Of a stretch of 44,888 nucleotides of DNA, positions 13,834-22,232 are shown piece by piece (positions within the stretch are counted from its first letter, which is position 1; each line of letters opens with the position of its first letter). Position numbers and translations under genes: made by a program. This DNA comes from Bacillus sp. AZ43. GTDB lineage: Bacteria > Actinomycetota > Actinomycetes > Mycobacteriales > Geodermatophilaceae. The notes under the pieces are model-generated. The model worked only from the letters and a program-made list of their open reading frames with translations, did not search any database and was not told the DNA's origin. Where the stretch lies: positions 1-44,888 of the forward strand of contig SPQJ01000036.1 of NCBI GenBank assembly GCA_004570425.1, given 5' to 3'.

Positions 13834-14864
13834 GGGAGGACCGTGCCCGCGCCCTCGGTCAGCGAACCGGCCGATCCGAGCGGCTCCGGGAGACCCGCGG
13901 CCGGCAGGGCGGCCGGATCGGTGAACAGGGCCGACGCGCCCGTCGCCCCGCACAGCGCGTCGGCGGCCAGGACCACGGCGGCCGCGGTCCACGTCGTCCG
14001 CTCGATCGGCCACCGGGCGTCGTCCGGGTACACGAAGCCGGTCCAGTAGGAGCCGTCGTCGTCGCGCAGGTGCTGCATCGCGGCCACCTGCTCCAGCGCC
14101 GCGTCGGGCTGCCCGGCCACCGCCAGGGCCAGCGCCAGCTCGCAGGTCTCGGCCCCGGTGACCCACGGGCGGTCGGAGACGCACCGCGCGCCCAGACCCG
14201 GGACGACGAAGCTGTCCCACTCGGCGGCCAGCCGCTCCCGCGCGTCGGCGCCGGTCACCGCGCCGCCCAGGACGGGGTAGTACCAGTCCATCGAGTAGCG
14301 GGACCGGTCGGCGAACACGTGGGGGCGGGTACGCAGCGCCGCCCCGAGGTCGGTGACGGCGAGCTCCCAGTCGGGCTGCGCGTCGCCGACCAGCCCGGCC
14401 AGGGCGATCCCGCAGCGCAGCGCCTGGAACAGGCTGGCGTTGCCGGTGAGCAGCGCGGTGCCGTCCGCCGTCCCGTCCGGGCGGAGCGCCCAGCCGATCG
14501 CCCCACCGGGCAGCTGCATCCGGGTCACGAGGTCCAGGCCGCGGCGGACCGCCGGCCACAACTCGGCGACCAGCTGCTCGTCGCCGGTGACCAGCCAGCT
14601 GTGCCACGCGCCGACAGCGAGGTAACCGGCGTGGTTGCTCTCCGCGGCCGGCGCGGTCTCCACGCCGTCGCGGTACTCGGCCGCCCACGACCCGTCCGGT
14701 CGCTGGCGGCCGGCCAGCCACCGGTAGGCGGCCACCGCGCGGTCGTGCGCGCCGCCGACGTCGAGGGCCATGGCCGCCTCGACCGAGTCCCACGGGTCGA
14801 GCTGACCACCGCGGAACCACGGCAGCGCGCCGTCGGCGCCCTGCTCACCGGCGATCCAGGCCAC
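13830..14864 (-). CDS. alpha/alpha-toroid protein (prenyltransferase / squalene-oxidase-repeat-like), function unknown
   Basis: 344 residues from GTG 14864. Homology-like sequence may begin a little earlier (LPELPGVLTGDQVRAT in the same frame), but no ATG, GTG or TTG is present there, so the start is uncertain. Repeating helical hairpins with the QRPDGSW-type motif (AGRQRPDGSWAAEY, and HLRDDDGSYWTGFVYPDD) identify an alpha/alpha barrel, annotated as prenyltransferase/squalene oxidase repeat or six-hairpin glycosidase-like. No DXDD cyclase motif was seen, so a true terpene cyclase is doubtful. It lies between a methyltransferase and a glycosyltransferase gene in one operon. Confidence 0.75.
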   Translation of the reverse strand: MAWIAGEQGADGALPWFRGGQLDPWDSVEAAMALDVGGAHDRAVAAYRWLAGRQRPDGSWAAEYRDGVETAPAAESNHAGYLAVGAWHSWLVTGDEQLVAELWPAVRRGLDLVTRMQLPGGAIGWALRPDGTADGTALLTGNASLFQALRCGIALAGLVGDAQPDWELAVTDLGAALRTRPHVFADRSRYSMDWYYPVLGGAVTGADARERLAAEWDSFVVPGLGARCVSDRPWVTGAETCELALALAVAGQPDAALEQVAAMQHLRDDDGSYWTGFVYPDDARWPIERTTWTAAAVVLAADALCGATGASALFTDPAALPAAGLPEPLGSAGSLTEGAGTVLP

Positions 14865-14922
14865 GGTGGCCCGTACCTGGTCCCCGGTCAGGACGCCGGG
14901 GAGCTCCGGCAGCCCGGGCCGG

Positions 14923-15702
14923 TCAGCGCCCGGCAGCGGTCTGCTCCCGCTCGGCGTGGACGGCGCCGCCCGCGCCGGTCGGCACGTCGACGTCGGCCGG
15001 CTTGTCGGCGTAGACGATCAGGCTCTTGCCGAAGAGCGGGTCGAGGACGCGTTCGGCGGTCCGGGTGAGCCACGGCCGCTTCGTCAGGTCCCAGACCAGC
15101 AGCCGGTGGTACGCGCGGACGAGAGCGGAGTCCTTCTCGACGCCGACGGCGCACTTGAGCCACCAGTACGGCGCGTGCAGGGCGTGCGCGTGGTGCCGCG
15201 CGCCGGGCAGCAGCCCGACCGAGGCGAGCCGGGTGCGCACGACCGGCTCGGTGTAGATGCGGATGTGCCCGCCCTCGTTGGCGTGGTACTCGTCCGACAG
15301 CGCCCAGCAGATCCGCTCCGGGCCGTAGCGCGGCACGGTGACGGCGACCCGGCCGCCGGGCTTGAGCACCCGGAAGATCTCCGCCATCGCGGTGACGTCG
15401 TCCGGGATGTGCTCGAGCACCTCGGAGGCGATCACCCGGTCCACGCTGGCGTCGGGGAAGGGCAGGTGCAGCAGGTCCCCGCGCACCACCTCGTAGCGGG
15501 CGCCCTCGGGCGCCTCGCCGGCCTCGGCGATGGCGCCGAGCCACGTCTTCGTCGTCGCCACCTCGGAGACGCCCCAGTCGACGGCGACCACCGAGGCGCC
15601 GCGCCGGTAGGCCTCGAACGCGTGCCGGCCCTCGCCGCAGCCCAGGTCGAGGACGGTCATCCCCGGCCGCAGGTCGAGGAGGTCGTAGTCGACGGTCAGC
15701 AC
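14923..15702 (-). CDS. class I SAM-dependent methyltransferase
   Basis: 259 residues from a GTG at 15700-15702 that overlaps the end of the GT4 gene by 7 nt. Motif I is VLDLGCGEGRHAFEA (about 18-32). Then follow VVAVDWG, LLHLPFPDASVDRVIASEVLEHIPD (motif II-III of Methyltransf_11), and LKPGGRVAVTVPRY. A long C-terminal part (about 165-259) with HAHALHAPYWWLKC is typical of lipid- or glycan-linked methyltransferases. Coupling to the glycosyltransferases suggests the same substrate pathway. Substrate unknown. Confidence 0.9.
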   Translation of the reverse strand: MLTVDYDLLDLRPGMTVLDLGCGEGRHAFEAYRRGASVVAVDWGVSEVATTKTWLGAIAEAGEAPEGARYEVVRGDLLHLPFPDASVDRVIASEVLEHIPDDVTAMAEIFRVLKPGGRVAVTVPRYGPERICWALSDEYHANEGGHIRIYTEPVVRTRLASVGLLPGARHHAHALHAPYWWLKCAVGVEKDSALVRAYHRLLVWDLTKRPWLTRTAERVLDPLFGKSLIVYADKPADVDVPTGAGGAVHAEREQTAAGR

Positions 15703-16949
15703 GGGGAACCCTTCCGCTCCAGCGTCTCGGCGTACCAGTCGGCCGTCCGTTCGGCCGTCGCGCGCCAGGTGTAGTTGTCGAGCACCCGCCGCCGCCCGGC
15801 GCGGCCGAGTTGCTCGGCCAGCGAGGGGGAGTCGAGCACGAGCGTCAGGGCGGCGGTCAGCTCCTCGACGTCGCCGGCCCGGACCCGCAGCCCTGCCTTG
15901 GTCCCGACGACCTCCGGCAGGGCGCCGGCGTCGCTGGTGACGAGCGGGGTGGCGCAGGCCATGGCCTCGATCGCCGGCAGCGAGAAACCCTCGTACAGCG
16001 ACGGGATGGCGACCACCCACGCCCGCTGCAGCAGCCGCACCAGCTCGTCCTCCGGCACCGACCCGGTGAACGTCACGGCGTCGCGCAGCCCGAGGCGGTC
16101 GAGCGCGGCCTCCGCCGGGCCGCCCGGACGGGCGGTGCCGACGACGGTCAGCCGCACCGGCCGCTCGGTGCGCAGCTTCGCCAGCGCCTCGAGCAGGTGC
16201 ACCAGGCCCTTGAGGGCGACGTCGGCGCTGGTGATGACGAGGATCGAGTCCGGTTCCCGCGGCTGCGTGGCCGGTGGCGGGGTGAATTCGTCGGGGTCGA
16301 TGCCGACCGGGATCACCTCGACGCCCGTCGCCGGCACGCCCATGTGCGTCTCGATGTCGCGCCGCGAGTTCTCCGAGACGGTGGTGACGGCGTCCAGGCG
16401 GGCGGCCACGCGGGCCTGCATGCCGGTGAAGCCGTACCAGCGGCGCAGGGTCAGCTTCCGGCGCAGCGACGGCGCGGCCGCCAGCTCGAGCTGGCGGTCG
16501 ATGGCGATCGGGTGGTGGATCGTGGCGACGGTCGGCAGCCCCGCCCGGACCAGCCGCAGCAGCCCCCAGCCCAGCGACTGGTTGTCGTGCACGATGTCGA
16601 ACTCACCGGCCCGGGGGAGCAGGTGCCGGGCGGCGCGCAGGCTGAACGTCATCGGCTCGGGGAAGCCGGCGGTGCACATGGTCGCCCACTCGGCCACGTC
16701 GATCCAGTCGCGGAACTCCGAGGGCCGCGGGGTGCGGAACGGGTCGGGCTCCCGGTACAGGTCCAGGCTCGGGAGGCGGGTCAGCGGGACGCCGCCGTCG
16801 AGCTCGGGGTAGGGCTGGCCGCTGAGGACCTCGACGCGATGACCGAGCTCGGCCAGCTCGCGCGAGAGGGCGCGCACGTAGATGCCCTGGCCGCCGCTGT
16901 GCGGCTTGCTGCGATAGGACAGCAGTGCGATGCGCAGCGACCGTCCCAT
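15696..16949 (-). CDS. family 4 glycosyltransferase
   Basis: 417 residues, GT-B fold. The N-terminal acceptor domain opens with RIALLSYRSKPHSGGQGIYV (about 6-25). The C-terminal donor domain contains GIDPDEF, ADVALKGLVHLLEA and the retaining-enzyme signature PSLYEGFSLPAIEAMA with its two Glu residues. It is the first gene of the GT4 - methyltransferase - toroid - GT2 operon. A -10 box TAGAGT (16958-16963) lies 8 nt upstream of the ATG, giving a nearly leaderless message. No membrane segment, so it acts at the cytoplasmic face. Sugar unknown. Confidence 0.92.
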   Translation of the reverse strand: MGRSLRIALLSYRSKPHSGGQGIYVRALSRELAELGHRVEVLSGQPYPELDGGVPLTRLPSLDLYREPDPFRTPRPSEFRDWIDVAEWATMCTAGFPEPMTFSLRAARHLLPRAGEFDIVHDNQSLGWGLLRLVRAGLPTVATIHHPIAIDRQLELAAAPSLRRKLTLRRWYGFTGMQARVAARLDAVTTVSENSRRDIETHMGVPATGVEVIPVGIDPDEFTPPPATQPREPDSILVITSADVALKGLVHLLEALAKLRTERPVRLTVVGTARPGGPAEAALDRLGLRDAVTFTGSVPEDELVRLLQRAWVVAIPSLYEGFSLPAIEAMACATPLVTSDAGALPEVVGTKAGLRVRAGDVEELTAALTLVLDSPSLAEQLGRAGRRRVLDNYTWRATAERTADWYAETLERKGSPC

Positions 16950-17077
16950 GCGACGGGACTCTAGCCAGCGCCGGGGAGCCCGCGGCTACCAGCCGGTAAC
17001 CGGGCACGCGGACCGCACCCGGCCGGGTGACCGTCCCGGGGGCGCCGCTCCCGGTCGTCGGGGGCCGGGGGAGCGGT

Positions 17078-17083
17078 TAGCGT
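17078..17083 (+). promoter_or_regulatory. -10 box TAGCGT of a leaderless promoter
   Basis: TAGCGT ends 6 nt before the ATG at 17090, which has no ribosome site. The divergent GT4 promoter (TAGAGT, 16958-16963, minus) shares this 140-bp gap, which also holds the perfect 14-bp palindrome CACCCGGCCGGGTG at 17016-17029. Confidence 0.5.
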
Positions 17084-17089
17084 CGGGTC

Positions 17090-17842
17090 ATGCGTCGTCC
17101 GCTCCGCCGTCCCTTCGCCCTCGCCGCCGCGGTGGTCGTGCTCGGGGCCTGCGGCGGCGGCAGCGGCGACGAGGAGGCCGCGGCGACCTCGGAGCCGCCG
17201 TCGAGCGCGACGGAGTCCGAGCCCGACCTCGCCTCCGGTCTGCTGCCCGCCGAGGCGTTCGGCGCCGACGCGTCCGTCGTGGCGGTCACGGCCGAGCAGC
17301 TCCAGCAGGGCGCGGGCCTGGCCGCGGCCGGAGCCGAGGGTCTGCAGATCAGCCCGGAGGAGTGCGCGGCCGCGGTGGAGGGCGCCCAGCCGACGTTCGA
17401 CGACTTCGACGACGTGGCCGCGCAGAGCGCCACGACGGGATCGGGGACGACCGTCGAGGTGCTCGTGCGCGGCGGTCCGACGGAGGGGACCGTCGACGCC
17501 CTGGGGGCGGCCGCCGAGCGGTGCCCGCAGGCGCAGGTCACCTCGCCCGAGGTGGGGCAGGCGACGATCACCTTCGAGACGCTGCCCGTCGACGACCTGG
17601 GCGACGGCGCCGCGATGCTCCGGTACACGACGGTGGTGGCCCTGCCGGACGGCTCGCAGGTGTCGGTCCCGGCCGTCATCGGCGCGGTCGAGGACGGGGA
17701 CCGGCTGCTGGTGCTGATGAACCTGGAGACGTCGTCGCTCGGTACCGGCGACCCCGGTGCCCCCGCGACGCCGCTGGACCCGGCCGCGTTCGCCGACCTC
17801 CTGGCCCAGGCGTACGAGACCCAGGCAGACGCCCTCGGCTGA
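17090..17842 (+). CDS. predicted lipoprotein, function unknown
   Basis: 250 residues. A signal sequence (RRPLRRPF then a hydrophobic stretch) ends in the lipobox VLGAC with C21 as the lipidated residue. A Ser/Glu/Ala linker precedes a globular domain from about residue 45 (LASGLLPAEAFGADASVVAV), with one internal Cys pair candidate (C95, C144 region). The domain resembles mycobacterial sensor-like lipoprotein families in general pattern only. It should be anchored outside the membrane. It appears leaderless and stands alone. I cannot assign a role. Confidence 0.8.
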   Translation: MRRPLRRPFALAAAVVVLGACGGGSGDEEAAATSEPPSSATESEPDLASGLLPAEAFGADASVVAVTAEQLQQGAGLAAAGAEGLQISPEECAAAVEGAQPTFDDFDDVAAQSATTGSGTTVEVLVRGGPTEGTVDALGAAAERCPQAQVTSPEVGQATITFETLPVDDLGDGAAMLRYTTVVALPDGSQVSVPAVIGAVEDGDRLLVLMNLETSSLGTGDPGAPATPLDPAAFADLLAQAYETQADALG

Positions 17843-17923
17843 GGCCGTCCACAGCCGGGCGGCCCGTCCACAGATCCCCCCGGCGGACCCCGCGAGCGCC
17901 GCTGCGCCAGCAGGGTCTCCGGC

Positions 17924-18982
17924 ATGGACGCAGGCGGCGCACGACGCACCCACCCCGATCCCGGGCCCGTGGTCCGGCTCGACGGCGCCGGCGAGTTCGC
18001 CGAGGCACTGCCGCACCTGCTCGGTTTCCGGCCCCGGGAGTCGGTGGTGCTGGTCGGGCTGTCCGGCCCCGGTGGACGGGTCGGGCTCACCATCCGCGCC
18101 GACCTCCCGGCGGTCGACGACACCGCTGCCCTCGCCGCGGCGCTCACCCGGAAACTGCTGACCGATGCCCCGGACGCGGTGCTCGTCGCGGTCGTCTCCG
18201 AGGAGCCGGACGCCGGCCCTGCCGGGCTGCCGCACCGCGCGCTCCCGCACGCGGTCGTCGTCGCCCTGGCCGCGCACGACGTCCCGGTGCGGGAGGCGGT
18301 GCTGGTCCGGTCGGGCCGGTGGTGGTCCTACGACTGCCCTGCTCCCTGCTGCGCGCCCGGGGCCGGGACACCGCTGCCGTCCGGCGTCTCCGCCCTGGCC
18401 GCGGCCTCCGTGGCCGGAGGCGTGGTCGTCGCCTCCGGCCGCGAGGCGCTGGCCGCCCGGATCGCTCCCTGGCCCGCGCGGGCCCGGGCGGCCATGGCGA
18501 CGGCGTGTGCCGCCGTCGGCGTCGCGTGCGCGCGCGAGATCGACGAGCGGGGCTGGGACGCCGCGGCGGAGGAGTCGTGGGCCGCGGTCGTGGCCGCGCT
18601 GGCCCGGTCCCGGCCGGGTGCCAGCGGAACGCTTCCCGACGCCGAGCTTGCCCGGGTGCTGTGGGCGCTGCGTGACCGCGGGGTGCGCGACCGCGCCCTC
18701 GGGCTCGCGCTGGGCGGCGACGCCGCCGCGGCCGAGCAGCTGTGGACCGAGTGCACCCGCCGGGCGCCGGCACCGCTGCACGCGGCTCCCGCCACCCTGC
18801 TGGCGGTCAGCGCCTGGCTGCGCGGTGACGGCGCGATGGCGCAGATCGCCCTCGACCGGGCGCTGGACGGGGCGCCGGACTACGCGCTCGCCCACCTGCT
18901 CAGCCAGGCCCTGGACGGCTGCGTGCGACCGGCCGAGCTGCGCGAGCTGATCGCCGCGGCGGTCGCGGCGGGGGAGGACTGA
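17924..18982 (+). CDS. DUF4192 family protein
   Basis: 352 residues. The N-terminal part has the DUF4192 opening: LDGAGEFAEALPHLLGFRPRESVVLVGL (residues about 19-46). A VREAVLVRSGRWWSYDCP region with a Cys pair (CPAPCC, about 127-132) follows, and the C-terminal half is helical with TPR-like spacing (MAQIALDRALDGAPDYALAHLL). The family is widespread in actinobacteria and has no known function. The ATG is preceded at 7 nt by CAGGGT, a possible -10 box. It converges with the S9 peptidase gene with only 14 nt between stops. Confidence 0.88.
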   Translation: MDAGGARRTHPDPGPVVRLDGAGEFAEALPHLLGFRPRESVVLVGLSGPGGRVGLTIRADLPAVDDTAALAAALTRKLLTDAPDAVLVAVVSEEPDAGPAGLPHRALPHAVVVALAAHDVPVREAVLVRSGRWWSYDCPAPCCAPGAGTPLPSGVSALAAASVAGGVVVASGREALAARIAPWPARARAAMATACAAVGVACAREIDERGWDAAAEESWAAVVAALARSRPGASGTLPDAELARVLWALRDRGVRDRALGLALGGDAAAAEQLWTECTRRAPAPLHAAPATLLAVSAWLRGDGAMAQIALDRALDGAPDYALAHLLSQALDGCVRPAELRELIAAAVAAGED

Positions 18983-18996
18983 CCCCGGTGGGCGGG

Positions 18997-21066
18997 TCAG
19001 ACCAGCTCGGGGCGCTCCCACTGCTGGCCGAGCACGTGCTCGGCCAGGAAGGCCAGCACGGTCTCGTACCAGACCCTGCTGTTGCCGGGCGTGAGCACCC
19101 AGTGGTTCTCGTCCGGGAAGTACAGGAACTTCGAGGGGACGCCCCGCTTCTGCAGGTCGTACCAGAGCCGCAGCCCCTCGCCGATCGGGACGCGGTAGTC
19201 CTTGTCGCCGTGGATCACCAGCATCGGCGTGGTGATCGCGTCGGCGAAGCGGTGCGGGGAGTTCTTCGCGTAGCGCTCCGGGTCGCGCAGCGGGTCGCCC
19301 CACTCCTTCTCCCAGTAGTACGCGGTGTCCGTGGTGCCGGTGAACGAGTCGAGGTCCCACAGGCTCGCGTGGGTGACGATCGCGTGGAACCGGTCGGTCT
19401 GGGTGGCGATCCAGTTGGCCATGTAGCCGCCGAACGAGCCGCCCATGGCCGCGGTGCGGGTCGCGTCGATCTCCGGCAGCTGCTCCGCGGCGTCCACCGC
19501 AGCCATGAGGTCGGTGTAGGGCGCCCCGCCCCACTCGCCCCAGCCCCGCCGGACGAAGTCCTGCCCGAAGCCCTGCGACAGGGCCGGGTTGGGCAGCAGG
19601 ACGGCGTACCCGCGGGCCGCCAGCACCCACGGGCACCAGCGCCACGACCAGGAGTTCCAGCTCATCAGCGGTCCGCCGTGCACCCAGAGCAGCAGCGGCG
19701 CCGGGTTCTCGGCCGAGGCGCCCTCGGGCAGGACCAGCCAGGACTGCACGCGGGCGCCGTCGGCGGCGGTGGCGTGCAGCTCGCGCAGGGTGCCGGGCAG
19801 GGCGGGGACCGCGGCCGGGCTGGGCAGCGCGGCCGGCTCCTGCAGCGGCGCCTCGGGGTCGAGCCGGACCGGGACGGCGGGGGAGTCGTAGGCCGACCGG
19901 AGCGCGTAGAGGGCGGTGCCGTCCCGGGAGACCTGCAGGTCGCTGTAGGCGCCGTCGCCGGTCAGCCGCACCGGGGCCCCGCCGTCGACCGGCACCCGGA
20001 ACACCGCGTGCCGCCCGTCCTCGTCGGCGAGGAAGTAGACGGCGGTGCCGTCCGCGCTGAACTGCGGCGCGCTGGGCCACCGGTCGAAGCCCGCGGTGAG
20101 GTCGCGGGCCTCACCGGACTCGACGTCGACGAGCAGCAGCGTGTAGTCCGGCGGTTCGGCGTAGGTCGACAGCGTCTCGCGGACGCACACCACGGTGCGG
20201 CCGTCGGGGGAGAAGCGCGGTGCGTAGACGTCGGCGAGCGGGTCGTCCACGAGCGGCCGGGACTCCCCGTCGGCGGTCGTGGTGAGCACGACCCGGGTGC
20301 GGCGGCCGGCCGGGCCGTCGGGCACGTCCTCGGCGCGGGCGAGCAGCCGGCCGTCGGGGGACAGGGTGAACGAGCCGTCGGCGCCGTTCGGCGGGACGGC
20401 GTCGGGCGTGAGGTCGCGCAGCTGCACCTCGTCGGCGCCCGCCTCGTCGGCCGGGAGCGGACCGGCGAAGAACAGGTGCGGGGCCGCGGGCCCGAGGTCG
20501 TGGTCCCAGTAGCGCACCGGGTAGGCCTCGTGCAGGACCGCCGACACCCCGGCGTCCGTGCGCTGCTTACGCCGGTCCTCGTCTACCTGCGGGTCGGAAC
20601 CGCCGGGCAGCGTGGCCGACGCGACGACGACGTCACCGGTACCGGGTGCGACGGCCACCGCGGAGACGCCACCGGGCCGCGTCAGCACCGGGCGGGCCTC
20701 ACCGCCACCGACCGGCAGGCTCCACAGGGCCGGCTTCGGCTCGCCGTCCTCGGCGGCGTCCGGGTCCGGTCGCGCGGAGGTGAACAGCAGCGACCCGTCC
20801 GGAGCCCAGGTGGGGGTGGACTCCCCGGGGGCGCTGCGGGTCAGCCGCCGGGGCGGGCGCGTCCCCGCCGGGTCGACCTCCCAGAGCGCCGACCGCCACT
20901 TGGTGCCCTTGGGGTCCAGGGTCTGCACCGACACCGCGAGGCGCGTGCCGTCCGCCGAGAGGGCCAGCGCACCGAGGCGGGGGAGCGCCACGAACTGCGC
21001 CAGGTCCGCGAACGGGCCGTCGGGCCGCTCGGGGGAGGTTGCGGTACCGGGATCGGTCGAGGTCAC
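18997..21066 (-). CDS. S9-family prolyl oligopeptidase-type serine peptidase
   Basis: 689 residues from a GTG preceded by AAGGAGAG. Residues about 30-420 form a beta-propeller with repeated LSPDGR / FSPDGRTV / FSADGTAV motifs. The C-terminal alpha/beta hydrolase domain has the nucleophile S544 in GGSFGGYM, the aspartate D623 in HGDKDYRVP and the histidine H655 in DENHW. There is no signal peptide, so it is probably a cytoplasmic peptidase of the acylaminoacyl-peptidase / DPP type acting on short peptides. Complete triad and normal length. Confidence 0.93.
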   Translation of the reverse strand: MTSTDPGTATSPERPDGPFADLAQFVALPRLGALALSADGTRLAVSVQTLDPKGTKWRSALWEVDPAGTRPPRRLTRSAPGESTPTWAPDGSLLFTSARPDPDAAEDGEPKPALWSLPVGGGEARPVLTRPGGVSAVAVAPGTGDVVVASATLPGGSDPQVDEDRRKQRTDAGVSAVLHEAYPVRYWDHDLGPAAPHLFFAGPLPADEAGADEVQLRDLTPDAVPPNGADGSFTLSPDGRLLARAEDVPDGPAGRRTRVVLTTTADGESRPLVDDPLADVYAPRFSPDGRTVVCVRETLSTYAEPPDYTLLLVDVESGEARDLTAGFDRWPSAPQFSADGTAVYFLADEDGRHAVFRVPVDGGAPVRLTGDGAYSDLQVSRDGTALYALRSAYDSPAVPVRLDPEAPLQEPAALPSPAAVPALPGTLRELHATAADGARVQSWLVLPEGASAENPAPLLLWVHGGPLMSWNSWSWRWCPWVLAARGYAVLLPNPALSQGFGQDFVRRGWGEWGGAPYTDLMAAVDAAEQLPEIDATRTAAMGGSFGGYMANWIATQTDRFHAIVTHASLWDLDSFTGTTDTAYYWEKEWGDPLRDPERYAKNSPHRFADAITTPMLVIHGDKDYRVPIGEGLRLWYDLQKRGVPSKFLYFPDENHWVLTPGNSRVWYETVLAFLAEHVLGQQWERPELV

Positions 21067-21122
21067 CGGGGCTCTCCTTCGGGCGGCGGGCTGCGACGCC
21101 GTCCCACACTAGTGAGGACGGC

Positions 21123-21281
21123 TCAGGAAGCCGCCCGGCCGCCCGCCGACCAGTCGGCCAGGAACGTCTCGGGGTCGACGCGCTCCAGCTCCGCCCGCAC
21201 CTGGGCGAGCAGGTCCCCGGCGTGCAGGGGCGGACCCGCCGGCTCGCGGAGCACCTCGGTGCCGTCGTCCCTGCGGGTCAC
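21123..21281 (-). CDS. small hypothetical protein, start uncertain, possible frameshift
   Basis: A 52-codon frame from the GTG at 21279-21281 reads a protein-like sequence: TRRDDGTEVLREPAGPPLHAG, then LLAQVRAELERVDPETFLADW. Sensible sequence continues upstream without a start (SLHDVVV). An ATG at about 21324 opens the neighbouring frame (MDGDAVRAV) and would join smoothly if one base were added or lost near 21302. So either the GTG is the start or the gene carries a frameshift. It lies between ideR and the S9 peptidase on the same strand. Function unknown. Confidence 0.4.
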   Translation of the reverse strand: MTRRDDGTEVLREPAGPPLHAGDLLAQVRAELERVDPETFLADWSAGGRAAS

Positions 21282-21340
21282 GACGACGTCGTGCAGCGAC
21301 GGCGCGGACCGCGTCGCCGTCCATGGGCGTGGCCACGTCG

Positions 21341-22066
21341 CTAGAGCAGCGGCGCCGCTTCGAGCGGGGTCAGGTCCTCGTCCACCGCGCTGACGAACAC
21401 GTGCTGCGCGACGTTCACCGGCAGGACCTTGCCGTCGAGGCTGACCGAGCCCTCGACCAGCCGGGCCGTCATGGTCGCCCCGGGGCGCACCCCGTGGTCG
21501 GCCAGGAGCCGGAGCAGCTCCGCGTTCTCCTGGAGCTGCTCGCTGATCCGCCGGATCGTCACCGGCCGCCCCTCGACGGTGGCCGTGGTGCTCAGCACGG
21601 TCAGCGACTCCAGGACCACCGAGGTCTCGCCGCCCGGGGACTCGTCGCCGCGCAGAGCGTCCAGCCCCGGGATCGGGTTGCCGAAGGGGGAGACCGAGGG
21701 GTTGCCCAGCAGCGTGAGCAGCCGACGTTCGACGGCCTCGCTCATGACGTGCTCCCAGCGGCACGCCTCCTCGTGGACGTCGGCGTAGTCCAGGCCGATG
21801 ACGTCCACCAGCAGGCACTCGGCCAGCCGGTGCTTGCGCATGACCGCGGTCGCGAGCTGACGACCCTCGTCGGACAGCTGCAGGTGCCGGTCGCCCTCGA
21901 CGGTCAGCAGGCCGTCGCGCTCCATCCGGGCCACCGTCTGGCTGACCGTCGGGCCGCTCTGGTGGAGCCGTTCCGCGATGCGCGCGCGCAGCGGGACGAT
22001 CCCCTCTTCCTCCAGCTCGAAGATCGTCCGGAGGTACATCTCGGTCGTGTCGATGAGGTCGTTCAC
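21341..22066 (-). CDS. ideR: iron-dependent repressor IdeR (DtxR family)
   Basis: 241 residues from a GTG with GGAGGAG 6 nt upstream. The winged helix is TEMYLRTIFELEEEG...HQSGPTVSQTVARMERDGLL. All metal ligands of M. tuberculosis IdeR are found at the same numbers: M10, H79, E83, H98, C102, E105 and H106. A C-terminal SH3-like domain is present (about 150-241). With Fe(II) it should repress siderophore genes and tune iron storage. A -10 box TAGACT lies at 22092-22097 on minus. ideR lies near sigB in M. tuberculosis as well (from memory). Confidence 0.95.
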   Translation of the reverse strand: MNDLIDTTEMYLRTIFELEEEGIVPLRARIAERLHQSGPTVSQTVARMERDGLLTVEGDRHLQLSDEGRQLATAVMRKHRLAECLLVDVIGLDYADVHEEACRWEHVMSEAVERRLLTLLGNPSVSPFGNPIPGLDALRGDESPGGETSVVLESLTVLSTTATVEGRPVTIRRISEQLQENAELLRLLADHGVRPGATMTARLVEGSVSLDGKVLPVNVAQHVFVSAVDEDLTPLEAAPLL

Positions 22067-22232
22067 AGGTACTCCTCCGTGTCGGGTCGAGTCTACGGGG
22101 GCGGGACGACCGCGCCGGTCAGCGCGGACGAGGCCCTCACCACGAAGGGGTCCGCACGGGGGCCACCGGGTAGCGTCGCGAGCCAGGGTGGGTGCGCGGG
22201 CTCACGTCCGGCGGAGCGTTGGGGGTGGACCG

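Noticed and set aside
13830-14864. Calling the toroid protein a squalene-hopene or terpene cyclase.
   Set aside because: The QW-like repeats indicate the fold only. No DXDD protonation motif was found, and the protein is about half the usual cyclase length.
17845-17872. Two CCGTCCACA motifs 19 bp apart (17845-17853, 17864-17872), similar to DnaA boxes.
   Set aside because: Only two, not the TTGTCCACA consensus, and no dnaA/dnaN context or A/T-rich unwinding region, so not an origin.
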